Positions 17,914 to 27,459 are shown, counted from the stretch's first letter. The stretch: DNA of 64,000 nt from Cohnella sp. WQ 127256 (GCF_024519285.1 NZ_JAMZCY010000006.1:1-64000); one strand, 5' to 3'. A program made the numbers and translations. The notes: generated from the letters alone by a model not told the origin.

Positions 17914-18081
17914 ATCATCATATGATGAGTAAGTGGGGCAGTATTTACACATGGAACTAATCTGATACTAATAAATGATTTCTGACAATATGAAATGGAG
18001 TATTCTGATTTATATAGACGACACTTGTGGATTTCATTAGAATATGTCCAAAGTTCCTTTATACAGAAGGTAGGGCATCCA

Positions 18082-19224
18082 ATGAATGCATTAGAGAGCG
18101 GCTGGCCAGTATTAGAAGGCAACATAGAGGTTGTACCCGAGGAGGTAGGACTGGACTCGCGCCAGTTGAGTAAGTTAGATCATCATTTTCAAGAATTAAT
18201 GTCCCATAATAAACTTCAAGGAGCAAGTTACCTGGTCGCTCGCAACGGTAAAGTAGTAGCGTGGAAATCGATGGGACCGCTTCATGGAAGTACGAACGAG
18301 GGGCAATTGCAGCCGGACTCCTTACGTAAGCTCTCTTCCATCACGAAGGCGTTCACAAGCGTCTCTATCGTTAAGCTGATCGAGGATGGTAAGCTCTATA
18401 TTGATCAGCCGGTGGCGTCAATATTGGAAGAGTTCAATAATCCAATGCATCAAGAGATTAATCTGTTTCACTTGTTGACTCATACTTCGGGAATCCTACC
18501 TGTTACGGGCTATTATAATGAACCCTATCCACGGGAGTGGTGGGGAGCCGGAGGTACGGACAATTGGATCCGTAAAGTGTTACAGGGACCGTTAGTATGC
18601 CAACCGGGGGAAGCCTATAATTATTCCACGGTAGGTTTCGCACTGCTGGGTGAAATTATTGCCCGAACATCTCGTAAGAAGTATGAAGAGTATGTCATCG
18701 AAAATATTTTACAACCTCTTGGAATGGAACGCACCTTCTTCGATATACCGGAACATCTCCTATCAGAAGTATGTACAGTTGACGAATATGATAGGGAGAA
18801 GATGAGAGGGCAGGAAGATGACTCAAGAAGGCCTCCACGATCGGACAGTGGGCTCTATTCTACCCTAAATGACATGTGGAAATTCGGACAAATGCTGCTA
18901 GACGGTGGAGCTTTCCGAGATCAACGCATTCTTGGAAGAAGGTCAGTTGAACTACTGACAAGTCGTCATCTATTCCATGTTCCTGCTTACCATTGGGGTG
19001 GCAAGATCAAAGACAAGGGCCATGCACTAGGACTCGATCTCGCTATAGATCATCTATCTTTTGAAACGCAGGGGACATTCCAGTTAGAGGGGGCGGGAAG
19101 ATCGGCATTTTTCGTTGATCCAAAGGAAAAGCTAGTCGTCGTTTTCTTCGTGCCCTCCATCTATTCCTGGGTGCCTTTGTCCGTACTCGGAACGAAACAA
19201 ATAATCTGGTCGAGCCTAGTCTGA
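18082..19224 (+). CDS. Serine hydrolase, beta-lactamase class C-like
   Basis: A 380-residue penicillin-binding-protein-like hydrolase. The nucleophile motif SITK ('RKLSSITKAFTSVSIVKL') and the Tyr-Asn motif YNYS ('GEAYNYSTVGFALLGEI') are present, and the third box may be the 'FQLEGAGRSAFFVDP' segment near the C-terminus. There is no signal peptide, so it is probably cytosolic and an esterase or peptidase rather than a true beta-lactamase. ATG 18082 is chosen because AAGGTAGGG lies 6 bases upstream; the frame extends 29 codons further with no ribosome site. A LacI-family regulator follows on the same strand after about 140 bases. Confidence 0.83.
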   Translation: MNALESGWPVLEGNIEVVPEEVGLDSRQLSKLDHHFQELMSHNKLQGASYLVARNGKVVAWKSMGPLHGSTNEGQLQPDSLRKLSSITKAFTSVSIVKLIEDGKLYIDQPVASILEEFNNPMHQEINLFHLLTHTSGILPVTGYYNEPYPREWWGAGGTDNWIRKVLQGPLVCQPGEAYNYSTVGFALLGEIIARTSRKKYEEYVIENILQPLGMERTFFDIPEHLLSEVCTVDEYDREKMRGQEDDSRRPPRSDSGLYSTLNDMWKFGQMLLDGGAFRDQRILGRRSVELLTSRHLFHVPAYHWGGKIKDKGHALGLDLAIDHLSFETQGTFQLEGAGRSAFFVDPKEKLVVVFFVPSIYSWVPLSVLGTKQIIWSSLV

Positions 19225-19362
19225 AATAAGGAGCCATTATTACGCCATATTAGAAGAACATTGGGTATAGTTAATCGTTCAGATAACCCTCCTGACTGTC
19301 CATCTCATTTGTGATATGCTAACATCAGTTGTGTTTCCGGAAATTAGCGGGGTGGTGTGAAG

Positions 19363-20370
19363 ATGGCTACCAATATTCATGATGTGGCTAAGGCCGCGGG
19401 TGTATCTGTTGCAACCGTATCAAAGGTGTTGAATGGATATACGACGGTTAATGCGAATACGAAAGAAAGAGTGCTGCAAATTGTGAAAGAGTTGCAGTTC
19501 TATCCGAATTCTGCGGCCCGTTCCTTGGTCGGACGACGTTCGATGACGATCGGGATATTTTTGACGACAGGACTGGCACATCCGTTCTTCACCCAGATTC
19601 TATCCGGTATGGAGCAAGCGCTAAAGTCCCTTGGCTATGATCTCATTTACTTGGCCCAAATGTCTCGTGCTAAGGAATATAGCTTCGTCCACCATTGCCA
19701 CAGTCGCAATGTTGAAGGGGTCGTTGTATTTGGCTTTCAACAGGAGGAAATGAGCTTCGACGAACTCATTGAGTCGGGTATTCCAACTTTATTTATTGAT
19801 TTGGATATTAAAAAAGGACGCGCAGGTTATATAAGCTCGGATAACCACGAGGCTGTGGAGCGCGCTATTCGTTATTTGATAGATTTGAATCATCATAGAA
19901 TCTCATTCTTGTCAGGTAACAAGGATTCCTATGCGAATAGACAACGTCTAGAAGGCTATCGATCCGGGTTGGCAGAGGCGGAAATTCCTTATCGTGAAGA
20001 TTATGTATCAGAAGGGGATTTCACTCGTGAGATGGGATACCAAGCCATGAACAAGCTTCTAGCGCTTGCTGAGCCGCCAACAGCGGTAGTCTGCTGCTCA
20101 GATATGAGCGCGGTTGGAGCGATGGAGGCCATTCAAGATGCTGGATTATCGGTGCCAGAGGATATTTCGTTGATCGGCTTCGATGATATCGAGATTGCAA
20201 GTAACATCAGACCTGCTCTCACCACGACCCGTCAGGATATGATAACGATTGGAAGACGATCGATAGAGTTACTAGACGAGCTCATTAAGGATAAGGAGCT
20301 TCCGCCTCCGGAAGTGATTATTCCAACAGAGCTCATTATTCGGAAATCCACTGGACCTGCAAAAGGATAA
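19363..20370 (+). CDS. LacI-family transcriptional regulator
   Basis: A 335-residue repressor. The N-terminal helix-turn-helix and hinge are canonical: 'NIHDVAKAAGVSVATVSKVL' (residues about 3-22) with hinge helix 'PNSAARSLVG'. The periplasmic-binding-protein-like effector domain follows ('MTIGIFLTTGLAHPFFTQIL', 'LIGFDDIEIASNIRPALTT'). ATG 19363 has GGGGTGG at 7 bases; an in-frame GTG at 19357 is too close. Effector is probably a sugar, but no sugar-transport or glycosidase gene adjoins it, so its target is unknown. Confidence 0.9.
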   Translation: MATNIHDVAKAAGVSVATVSKVLNGYTTVNANTKERVLQIVKELQFYPNSAARSLVGRRSMTIGIFLTTGLAHPFFTQILSGMEQALKSLGYDLIYLAQMSRAKEYSFVHHCHSRNVEGVVVFGFQQEEMSFDELIESGIPTLFIDLDIKKGRAGYISSDNHEAVERAIRYLIDLNHHRISFLSGNKDSYANRQRLEGYRSGLAEAEIPYREDYVSEGDFTREMGYQAMNKLLALAEPPTAVVCCSDMSAVGAMEAIQDAGLSVPEDISLIGFDDIEIASNIRPALTTTRQDMITIGRRSIELLDELIKDKELPPPEVIIPTELIIRKSTGPAKG

Positions 20371-20373
20371 ATA

Positions 20374-20421
20374 AAAGGGTGATCCCAGAAGCCATTCGCG
20401 GCTCGTGGAATCACCCTTTCT
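20374..20421. terminator. Bidirectional terminator
   Basis: AAAGGGTGATCCC pairs with GGAATCACCCTTT (one mismatch); A- and T-tracts flank both sides. It lies between the converging lacI-type gene and the ABC permease gene. Confidence 0.8.
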
Positions 20422-20435
20422 TATGTCTGATTAGA

Positions 20436-22979
20436 TTAGGCTTCTTCGCGTAATTCCTCAAGTAGATTCGCTTTTTCCATCCGTCTGAGCGGACCCTGTA
20501 CAGAGAACAATCCAATAAACAGCGCGGCACCACATGCGATCAGAGAAGCCCCCCAAGGGAATTCAAATGGGAATCCCTGAACATTGGACAGCTGTTGATA
20601 GAGCACATAACTAAAACCAACGCCAAGCAGAATGCCCCAGAAGCTACCGATGACACCGAACCATACCCCTTCTGCGGAAGCCATTCGGCGGATTTGCCCC
20701 ATTGTCATCCCCACAGCCTGCAGTAATCCAATCTCCCTGCGCCGTAGTAACAGGTTGGTTTGCACGGTGTTAATAATATTCAAGCTCCCGATCACCCCAA
20801 TAATAACGAGGAAGCTGTAGACGAATATTTGCATCTGGATGTTGAAATTACGATTTTCCTTCTGGGACGCGGCGTAATCGATGAACTGGCTATCGGGATG
20901 ATTACGTGCGACTTCCTGGAGCTTTAGTCGAATCGGCTCCGGATCGGCGCCATCCTTAAGTGCGACCTCAAGTCCGATACGCGCCGTTCCATAGGTGTTC
21001 GTGGACTCGTTCTGAGGGAGTGCCTCAAATAATTTCGCGTACGTTGGCTTTGATGTGATGATGATCAAGGTATTTTCTTGATAAGGAGAGTCAAAGGGAG
21101 ACTGCGTCAAAATTCCCGTGACGGTAACTTCCTGAATCTGCTCCACATTCTCCCCATCTCCCATGTCCAACGTCAGTTTATCCCCAACACTGTAGCGGGT
21201 TAATGGCATAATCTCTTTTTTTCCATCAACGGTCATAGGTTTTACCGTCTGTATAAGGAGCACGCCATTGTCGGCCAATTCCTCGGAATTTATATTACCT
21301 GATTTTAAATATTTCGATGCCTCGTGTAATTTCGCATCATCGTATAAACGGATGTCAGAGTAGATGATTTTATTGTTATTTCCATCCGATTGCATGGGTT
21401 CGAAGAGGATCCCTGTCTTCTTCTCGAAATGACCGTTGACCACCTCTTCAGGAACCTGAACCATAGCTCCCAGCCCATAATAATTGCCATAAACGCCATA
21501 GACACCAGGTAGCTCCGCAATTTGATCCATCACGTCGTCGGAGATGAAGTCAATGCCTTGTTGTGGCTTAGCGATATCTTCTGAGTAGCTGGATCGGAGC
21601 ATGAAAGCAATACGGTCATCCTCATTGGTTGTTGTCGTCATGTTTAATGCTTGCTGGGTAAAATAATGGAACACGATAAAAAGCATAATACTAATGACGA
21701 TAGAGAACGTTGTAATTCGGAATTTAGTCCGATTACGGCGAATATTTTTTGAAGCCATCTGACCTTCGATTCCAATCAGGTTAAGAAGCGATGGGATACG
21801 TATGCGTCGATACGATTCTCGGACGATACTACCGGCACCCTTCGCAGCCTCCACCGGGGACACACGCGATGCTTTGCGTGCGGGGAGCCAAGCGGCTAAA
21901 TATACAGCGATGAATCCAATGACGAAGCTTCCGCCTATGATCCACCAATGGAACGTTAATTCGAACGTTTCCATCATCATGATTTTCAGTCCGCTCTTGG
22001 CCATGAGCCACAGAGAAAACCATAGACCGAACCATCCAACTAGCAAGCCTAGAGGCACGCCAATAGCGGATAGTACCGTTGCTTCGCGGAATACCAGATT
22101 GCGAATTTGTGCAGGAGATGCACCTAACGTACGCAGCAGTCCGAATTGTCGGATCCTCTCCAATACAGCAATATGGAATGCGTTGTAGATTACGGCAACA
22201 GTGGATAGTACGACTAGACCAACTAATGTACCGAAGATGATTGCCAATACTTGATTAAGTCCGTTATCGGCGGACTCCCCCATGAGTGCTAATAATTGAT
22301 GGTTGGTAAACATTTTATTTTCACTAAGTTTAGTAAAAGCTTCAATCTGTTTATTAATATCAACGCCAGGCTTCAAGGTGAGGAACAATTGAGCCTTAGA
22401 AGTGATCGTTACATTTGGAGCATCTGTGAATGTGAATGCTTGGGAGAAGTATTTGATCTGACTTCCTTTTTGATTATTCAACACGCCAACAATTTGATAA
22501 TTATGAGGTTGTCCATCTGGATTGTTCAATTGTACGGATCCGTTTAGCTTCGGTGATCCAGGTAGCTGTTCAAGGAGCCATTGTTCAACGACAAGTTCAT
22601 CAGCCGATGACGGCAGTCGACCTTCATAAAGGTGTACAGGAAGGAGCTTATAGCCATCTTCGTCTGCTGAGCTTACCTGAACGGTAATATTGTTCTTCAG
22701 TGGAGTGGTCTTCTCACCCACACGAAGCACGCCTAATTGGTCTACTAGCACATGCTTCTTGAGTGTCTCGTATAATTCGGGTGTCGGCTTCTCATAACCA
22801 AAATAAAAAGAGCCATCCTCATACTTGGTATTCATAAGCAAGTTATCCTTCAACGCTTGCCCCATTGTGCCAAGTGCACTAATTAAGGCTACGGACAAAA
22901 TGATGCCCACTATGGTGAGTATGGACCGCTTGCGTTGCTGTTTCAGATATCGCCCTGCCATTGCGCCATAGCTTCTCAT
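20436..22979 (-). CDS. ABC transporter permease, FtsX/MacB type with two FtsX domains
   Basis: An 847-residue membrane protein. A first helix (about residues 18-38) is followed by a MacB-like extracellular domain, a three-helix FtsX module (about 240-375), a second long extracellular domain (about 440-690) and a final three-helix FtsX module (about 720-835). Motifs 'ERIRQFGLLRTLGASPAQIR' and 'RREIGLLQAVGMTMGQIRRM' mark the coupling regions of the two halves. Its start overlaps the ATPase gene by 4 bases. With the ATPase and two-component genes upstream, it forms a probable envelope-stress or antimicrobial-peptide response module. Substrate unknown. Confidence 0.9.
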   Translation of the reverse strand: MRSYGAMAGRYLKQQRKRSILTIVGIILSVALISALGTMGQALKDNLLMNTKYEDGSFYFGYEKPTPELYETLKKHVLVDQLGVLRVGEKTTPLKNNITVQVSSADEDGYKLLPVHLYEGRLPSSADELVVEQWLLEQLPGSPKLNGSVQLNNPDGQPHNYQIVGVLNNQKGSQIKYFSQAFTFTDAPNVTITSKAQLFLTLKPGVDINKQIEAFTKLSENKMFTNHQLLALMGESADNGLNQVLAIIFGTLVGLVVLSTVAVIYNAFHIAVLERIRQFGLLRTLGASPAQIRNLVFREATVLSAIGVPLGLLVGWFGLWFSLWLMAKSGLKIMMMETFELTFHWWIIGGSFVIGFIAVYLAAWLPARKASRVSPVEAAKGAGSIVRESYRRIRIPSLLNLIGIEGQMASKNIRRNRTKFRITTFSIVISIMLFIVFHYFTQQALNMTTTTNEDDRIAFMLRSSYSEDIAKPQQGIDFISDDVMDQIAELPGVYGVYGNYYGLGAMVQVPEEVVNGHFEKKTGILFEPMQSDGNNNKIIYSDIRLYDDAKLHEASKYLKSGNINSEELADNGVLLIQTVKPMTVDGKKEIMPLTRYSVGDKLTLDMGDGENVEQIQEVTVTGILTQSPFDSPYQENTLIIITSKPTYAKLFEALPQNESTNTYGTARIGLEVALKDGADPEPIRLKLQEVARNHPDSQFIDYAASQKENRNFNIQMQIFVYSFLVIIGVIGSLNIINTVQTNLLLRRREIGLLQAVGMTMGQIRRMASAEGVWFGVIGSFWGILLGVGFSYVLYQQLSNVQGFPFEFPWGASLIACGAALFIGLFSVQGPLRRMEKANLLEELREEA

Positions 22980-23668
22980 ACGCCCCTCCCGTGGCTGCTC
23001 GTATCACTAATAAGCTTGCCATCTTGTAGCTTCAGGACGCGATCCGCTTCAGCGGCTACATTCATATCATGGGTTATAACAATAACGGTTTGATGATACT
23101 GATTTACAGCAAGCTTTAATAGCTCGATCACTTCCCGACCGTTCGCGCTGTCGAGGTTACCTGTTGGTTCATCAGCTAGAACAATGGCTGGACGGTAAGC
23201 TAATGCCCGGCCTATCGCAACCCGCTGCTGCTGTCCTCCAGATAGCTCTGAGGGTAAGTGCTTCCGACGATCATGTAGGCCAAGAGTATGAATAAGGTCA
23301 CTGATGTAAGCTTTATCAGGTTGACGATGATCGAGTAACATGGGCAATTGGATGTTCTCTTCCACATTCAGAACGGGAATAAGATTATAGGATTGGAAAA
23401 TAAAACCGATCTTCCGGCGACGGAATACCGCACGATCCTTCTCCTTAAGCGCATATAGATTCTCTCCATCGATATGAACATAACCGTCACTCGGCTTATC
23501 GAGTCCACCAAGCATATGAAGCAATGTGCTTTTACCAGAGCCGCTCGCTCCGACAACCGCAACGAATTCTCCTTGCTTAATAGCAAAGGAAACATCGCGG
23601 AGCGCGCTCACCTGTGTTGTTCCTTTGCCGTAAAACTTATTTAATCCATCTACGTTAATAACATCCAT
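22976..23668 (-). CDS. ABC transporter ATP-binding protein (MacB/LolD type)
   Basis: A 230-residue ATPase that powers the adjacent FtsX-type permease. Walker A 'GASGSGKSTLLHMLGGLD', Q-loop in 'GFIFQSYNLIPVLNVEENI', signature 'LSGGQQQRVAIGRALA', Walker B 'IVLADEPTGNLD' and switch 'VIVITHDMNVA' are all intact. ATG follows GGAGGATGAG. It is 116 bases downstream of the histidine kinase gene and overlaps the permease gene by 4 bases. Confidence 0.95.
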   Translation of the reverse strand: MDVINVDGLNKFYGKGTTQVSALRDVSFAIKQGEFVAVVGASGSGKSTLLHMLGGLDKPSDGYVHIDGENLYALKEKDRAVFRRRKIGFIFQSYNLIPVLNVEENIQLPMLLDHRQPDKAYISDLIHTLGLHDRRKHLPSELSGGQQQRVAIGRALAYRPAIVLADEPTGNLDSANGREVIELLKLAVNQYHQTVIVITHDMNVAAEADRVLKLQDGKLISDTSSHGRGV

Positions 23669-23784
23669 GTAGGTCTCATCCTCCGGTAATTGAATTCGTG
23701 AGAGACGGAGTGAAACGATCCCCGCTCTCTATTGCACTGAACCCAGTATATCGTGGCAATCTTACAGGATAGTGGGTTCTCCGC

Positions 23785-25101
23785 TTACAGTTTTGTAAGC
23801 TTCGTCGAATTCGCTGAGAATGGATGGTGGGGTAACGCAATATTGAATATTGTTCCTCCGGATGGATTGGGTAATACAGACAGCACTCCTCCATGCTTCT
23901 CTACAATGGATTTGGCCAGCGGTAAACCGAGACCGACCCCACTGCCTTCCGAAGAGCTGCGATAAAATTTCTTGAAAATATGGGGAAGGTGCTGTGCTGC
24001 GATGCCAGGTCCTTGATCCTTGATCTGCAAACGTATGAATACAGGGGTATTCTCCAAGGAAACGGCAACAGTACTGCCACTAGGACTATGCTCGATGGCA
24101 TTCTTGAGTAAATTCATGAAAGCCTCCGCCAGCCAATGGGAGTCGTGGGGGAGGACTACACTCGTATCAGATGCGGATTTCTCAATCTTAATGTCAATCG
24201 TCTTATCGTCGGCTAATCTTCGAACAGAATCCTTTGCGCGGGTAAGGGTATCCGCAAGCGGGATTTCTTCCATGCTCATTTCTAATGCATCTGCTTCTAA
24301 ACGGGCAAGCTTGAGTAGAGCTAAGGTTAACCATTCCATTCGGTCTAGCTCACGCCGGCATGTCGCAAGAAACTCAGCAGCATGTCCAGCATCGACATTT
24401 CCCTCTCGTAACAGATCGATGTAGATCATTAAGGAGGCAAGTGGGGTTTTGAGCTGATGGGAAATATCCGATACCGTGTCCTTAAGGAATGCTTTATCAC
24501 GGTGAAGTTGTTCAATGGTTTCTCTAAGACGGATAGTGAGCTCCTGAGCTCCGTTCGCCAGTAATCCCAATTCCCCTTCGTCGTACACGAGATAACTCAT
24601 AGGCTGGTTATGCTTGACAGTGTCCTCTAAGGAGTTCGCTAAAGTCCGAATTCTCTGCAGCTGCTTGCTGATTTCGCGAAATACGAATAGCGCGATAAGA
24701 ATCATGAACACAATAGCACCACCGATTAAACTCCAGAACGTGCGGGACTGGTGCCCTCCGAGCACTGGGAACCAATCCGATTCTAGTGCGGTAGTGAGTC
24801 CATATTGATCCAAAACTTTGTAGCCCTCGGCAACTGACTCTGGGGAAGGCTTGTCTGTTTCAACTAAATGAGTGATCCATTTCGCAGCCCACTCCGGTTG
24901 CTCAGCAACAAGGCTCCCGATCATGGCGGCCTCTTTGTCCATCCAGCTTTTCTTCAGTCTTTCAGTGGAGTAGTGACTATACAGAGCAATAAGGACAACG
25001 GCCATGATCAATAGAGCAGTCAGGACGAGGGAAAGATTTCTTATGGAAGGATTGCGCCAAAGTCGATAAATCCCTAATCTCTTTTCCTCTAACCGTTCCA
25101 T
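23785..25101 (-). CDS. Sensor histidine kinase
   Basis: A 438-residue membrane sensor. Transmembrane helices lie at about 22-42 and 122-142 and enclose an 80-residue extracytoplasmic domain; a HAMP-like linker follows. The phospho-acceptor is His 215 in 'DISHQLKTPLASLMIYIDLL'. The ATP-binding domain has the N box 'AFMNLLKNAIEHS', G1 'DQGPGI', the F box 'IFKKFYR' and G2 'GVGLGLPLAKSIVEKHGG'. It overlaps its response regulator gene by 13 bases. The pair likely controls the downstream ABC genes. Confidence 0.94.
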   Translation of the reverse strand: MERLEEKRLGIYRLWRNPSIRNLSLVLTALLIMAVVLIALYSHYSTERLKKSWMDKEAAMIGSLVAEQPEWAAKWITHLVETDKPSPESVAEGYKVLDQYGLTTALESDWFPVLGGHQSRTFWSLIGGAIVFMILIALFVFREISKQLQRIRTLANSLEDTVKHNQPMSYLVYDEGELGLLANGAQELTIRLRETIEQLHRDKAFLKDTVSDISHQLKTPLASLMIYIDLLREGNVDAGHAAEFLATCRRELDRMEWLTLALLKLARLEADALEMSMEEIPLADTLTRAKDSVRRLADDKTIDIKIEKSASDTSVVLPHDSHWLAEAFMNLLKNAIEHSPSGSTVAVSLENTPVFIRLQIKDQGPGIAAQHLPHIFKKFYRSSSEGSGVGLGLPLAKSIVEKHGGVLSVLPNPSGGTIFNIALPHHPFSANSTKLTKL

Positions 25102-25778
25102 CGGTAACCGGCTCCTCGCACTGTGCCAATGAATTGTGGATTTTGCGGATCCTCTTCGATCTTCTCCCGTAACCTACGAATATTAACCGCAACCGTATTG
25201 TCATCCAGTACCTCAGCTCCGTCAGGCCATACCTGTTGGATGATCTGATTTTTGGATAATACGGATCGGGGATGTGTCATGAACAAGCTGAGCAACCTAA
25301 ACTCCGTAATGCTTAGGGGGATCTCATGCTCATTCTTCTCTAAGCGCATCTCACCAACATTCAGGGTCAGGCCTCCACAGACAAGAACAGCTTTATCCTC
25401 TTCACGAGAAATGGGTGAGCGACGTCGTAGCACCGCTTGAACTCGAGATGTAAACTCCCGAAGTCTGAACGGTTTAGTGATATAGTCGTCTCCTCCAAGA
25501 TCCAAACCACGGACAATGTCGAATTCTTGATCACTAGCTGTTAAGAAGATAATGGGGGTATCCTGGTGCTTGCGAATTTCGGTACAGAAATCGAATCCGT
25601 TCCCATCGGGAAGCTGAACATCAAGCAAAAGAAGATGAACCTCATGATCCTTGAGTATCGCTCTTGCTCCTGCAATACTATGGGTGCCAAGAACTACATA
25701 CCCTTCCTGTTGTAACGTAAACTGGAGCCCTCGATGAAGTGATTCATCATCTTCAACTAATAGTATACGAATACTCAA
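25089..25778 (-). CDS. Response regulator, OmpR/PhoB family
   Basis: A 229-residue transcription factor. The receiver domain has the acidic pair Asp10-Asp11, phosphorylation site Asp53 ('LLLLDVQLPDGNG'), Thr80 and Lys102 ('YITKPF'). The C-terminal winged helix includes 'LSITEFRLLSLFMTHP' and 'NTVAVNIRRLREKIEEDP'. The start is TTG with GGAGGG 6 bases upstream. It is the first gene of the four-gene unit regulator-kinase-ATPase-permease. Confidence 0.95.
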   Translation of the reverse strand: MSIRILLVEDDESLHRGLQFTLQQEGYVVLGTHSIAGARAILKDHEVHLLLLDVQLPDGNGFDFCTEIRKHQDTPIIFLTASDQEFDIVRGLDLGGDDYITKPFRLREFTSRVQAVLRRRSPISREEDKAVLVCGGLTLNVGEMRLEKNEHEIPLSITEFRLLSLFMTHPRSVLSKNQIIQQVWPDGAEVLDDNTVAVNIRRLREKIEEDPQNPQFIGTVRGAGYRWNG

Positions 25779-25992
25779 GTTCGTCCCTCCATAGGGTTCT
25801 GAGTTAATAAAATGACTATATCTAGTACATTTCTCCTACATTTGTCGAAAAATATTTTGCAAATGGGGGGTAGTGGTCGACACATTTCAACAAAAAAATG
25901 GATAAATTTGTCCTATAATGAGAATGATTCGAACATCCTATCATTGTATGACAAAGTGTGACGAAAATTTTAATTAAGAAAGGAGCGGTCAG

Positions 25993-26241
25993 ATGACTCA
26001 CATGGAGACCTCACAACTCATAAGAAGCCTCCAGTTGCTACAAAGTCGCTTATGTGAAATGGCTAACGACCTGGGCAATCTGACCGATCCCGAGATTGTA
26101 GCGGTCAGTGAGGAAGCGGATCGTCTCATCATTCAGCTTCAACGCTTACGTATGGAAGAATCAGAGTATCGCAAACTAGCCGGCAGTTGTAACGTATCTT
26201 TATTATCGTCTTCGAAGTCTACGGAAAAAGTCACTCAATAG
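25993..26241 (+). CDS. Spo0E-like aspartyl-phosphate phosphatase
   Basis: An 82-residue helical-hairpin protein. The segment 'LTDPEIVAVSEEADRLIIQL' carries the S-x-x-x-D-x-L-I pattern of the Spo0E family, which dephosphorylates Spo0A~P and delays sporulation. Two helices (about 8-30 and 36-58) with a short loop match the fold. RBS AAGGAGCGG lies 7 bases before the ATG. Its last 39 bases overlap the end of tadA on the opposite strand. The Ser/Lys-rich tail after residue 60 is extra. Confidence 0.75.
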   Translation: MTHMETSQLIRSLQLLQSRLCEMANDLGNLTDPEIVAVSEEADRLIIQLQRLRMEESEYRKLAGSCNVSLLSSSKSTEKVTQ

Positions 26242-26673
26242 AGATGAGCATTCCTCCCGAAGAACTCCTGATGTCCACGGTGAAACGTGGTTAAATCTTG
26301 AATCTTGTAGTAAATCCATCAGTGTGCCTACACAACCTGCTTTCGGGTCTGACGCACCATAGACAACGCGTTCCACACGAGATTGAAGAATAGCACCTGC
26401 GCACATCGGGCAAGGCTCCAACGTTACATATAAGGTACAGCCTAAAAGTCGCCATGCTTGTAGATGTTCACTTGCTCGTCGAATGGCAATTAATTCGGCA
26501 TGAGCCGTCGGATCATGATCTCTTTCCCGGAGATTATAGCCGGTGCCGACAATCACCCCATCGCGGACGATGACCGCACCAATAGGGACTTCCCCCAGCG
26601 CTTCAGCTAGGCGGGCTTGTTGAATAGCTTCTTTCATCCAGTGTTCATCTTGCGTAATTGTCATTTTTTCCAT
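26203..26673 (-). CDS. tadA: tRNA adenosine(34) deaminase
   Basis: Zinc enzyme converting adenosine to inosine at wobble position 34 of tRNA-Arg(ACG). The 156 residues include the catalytic 'HAE' (His 58, Glu 60) and 'PCPMCAG' (Cys 88, Cys 91) zinc ligands, plus 'GASDPKAG' and the C-terminal 'FFRRLRRR' helix that contacts tRNA. ATG 26673 or the in-frame ATG at 26664 may be used; TAAGGG precedes both. It is convergent with and overlaps the Spo0E-like gene. In Bacillus tadA is also in the origin-proximal region after serS. Confidence 0.96.
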   Translation of the reverse strand: MEKMTITQDEHWMKEAIQQARLAEALGEVPIGAVIVRDGVIVGTGYNLRERDHDPTAHAELIAIRRASEHLQAWRLLGCTLYVTLEPCPMCAGAILQSRVERVVYGASDPKAGCVGTLMDLLQDSRFNHVSPWTSGVLREECSSLLSDFFRRLRRR

Positions 26674-26709
26674 CCCTTACCATAGAACGTATATTCGTTG
26701 TGAACATGC

Positions 26710-26759
26710 TGTGCGTAATTTTGTGGATAACTACGTGGTTATCCACAGAGTTATGCACA
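26710..26759. promoter_or_regulatory. Cluster of DnaA-box-like sites
   Basis: Four 9-mers occur in 50 bases: TGTGCGTAA (26710, reverse of TTACGCACA), TGTGGATAA (26722, reverse of the perfect box TTATCCACA), TTATCCACA (26739, perfect) and TTATGCACA (26751, one change from perfect). They form a dyad, two sites on each strand. This lies between tadA and a divergently transcribed gene. It may be a DnaA-regulated promoter or a titration site; dnaA itself is not in the window. Confidence 0.7.
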
Positions 26760-26899
26760 ATTTTTATTTATCGGTGGGTACAACTCCATTTAATTGTAAC
26801 AGGTTGGTAGTTAAGGTCAAACAGAATGATATTGTGAATAGATTATAGAGACTAGGTTGGACAGATCTGGCAAGTGTAGAGTGGGAAGGGGAAATTTAA

Positions 26900-27433
26900 A
26901 TGGAAACCGTCAGCTCAGCGTTCCGAAAGCATCTTGAGTTGGAGCCGACTGGCAAGCTCTCCCTTATGGGAGAGGCGTGCTGCACGGCTGAAAGAATGGA
27001 TGCTTATGTGAGGAGGCGAAATCCACAAGCTCCAGAGATAGCGGAGTCGTATTTGAGGTTGGGGAAGCGTTATGGGATTCGGGGCGATGTGGCTTATTGT
27101 CAGATGGTGTATGACACAAGATGTTGGGCTTTAGATATTATGGGTCCCTCGTGGTGCCAAATCCTGCTCATTGAAGGTGCGGAGGAAACTGCAATAGATG
27201 TGCACATGCAGCTTCTATACACGTTTGCCTCCAAGGAAATTCTGCGGCAGGAAGCAGATATGGCTAAACGGCCAATTGCATGGATAGAGCGCTCGGGCTG
27301 GAGAGGGCGAGGTGGTTGCTGGGAGGATCTGAATGGGAAGTGGTCACACTCTGGGAATCTAAGCTATGGACAAGATATTGTTGCGATTTGGCGCAATATG
27401 CAGGAGTGGCGAGGGGCGGGGAGGTTAAGATAG
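26900..27433 (+). CDS. Possible glucosaminidase-like protein
   Basis: A 177-residue protein without signal peptide. The segment 'YLRLGKRYGIRGDVAYCQMVYDTRCW' resembles the 'ygIRgDiAfaQa..ET' region of GH73-type glucosaminidases, though the catalytic Glu position reads as Asp ('YDTR'). The tail 'GRGGCWEDLNGKWSHSGNLSYGQDI' also fits cell-wall hydrolase relatives found in Paenibacillus. Family assignment is tentative and the lack of an export signal is odd. The only RBS is GGGAAGGGG. Upstream lies the DnaA-box cluster. Confidence 0.5.
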   Translation: METVSSAFRKHLELEPTGKLSLMGEACCTAERMDAYVRRRNPQAPEIAESYLRLGKRYGIRGDVAYCQMVYDTRCWALDIMGPSWCQILLIEGAEETAIDVHMQLLYTFASKEILRQEADMAKRPIAWIERSGWRGRGGCWEDLNGKWSHSGNLSYGQDIVAIWRNMQEWRGAGRLR

Positions 27434-27459
27434 TCAAAGGACAAGGTGGCTGATTAGCC

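Noticed and set aside
18082..19224. Beta-lactamase resistance gene
   Set aside because: SxxK and YxN motifs are shared by many esterases and peptidases; no signal peptide, so a true beta-lactamase is unlikely.
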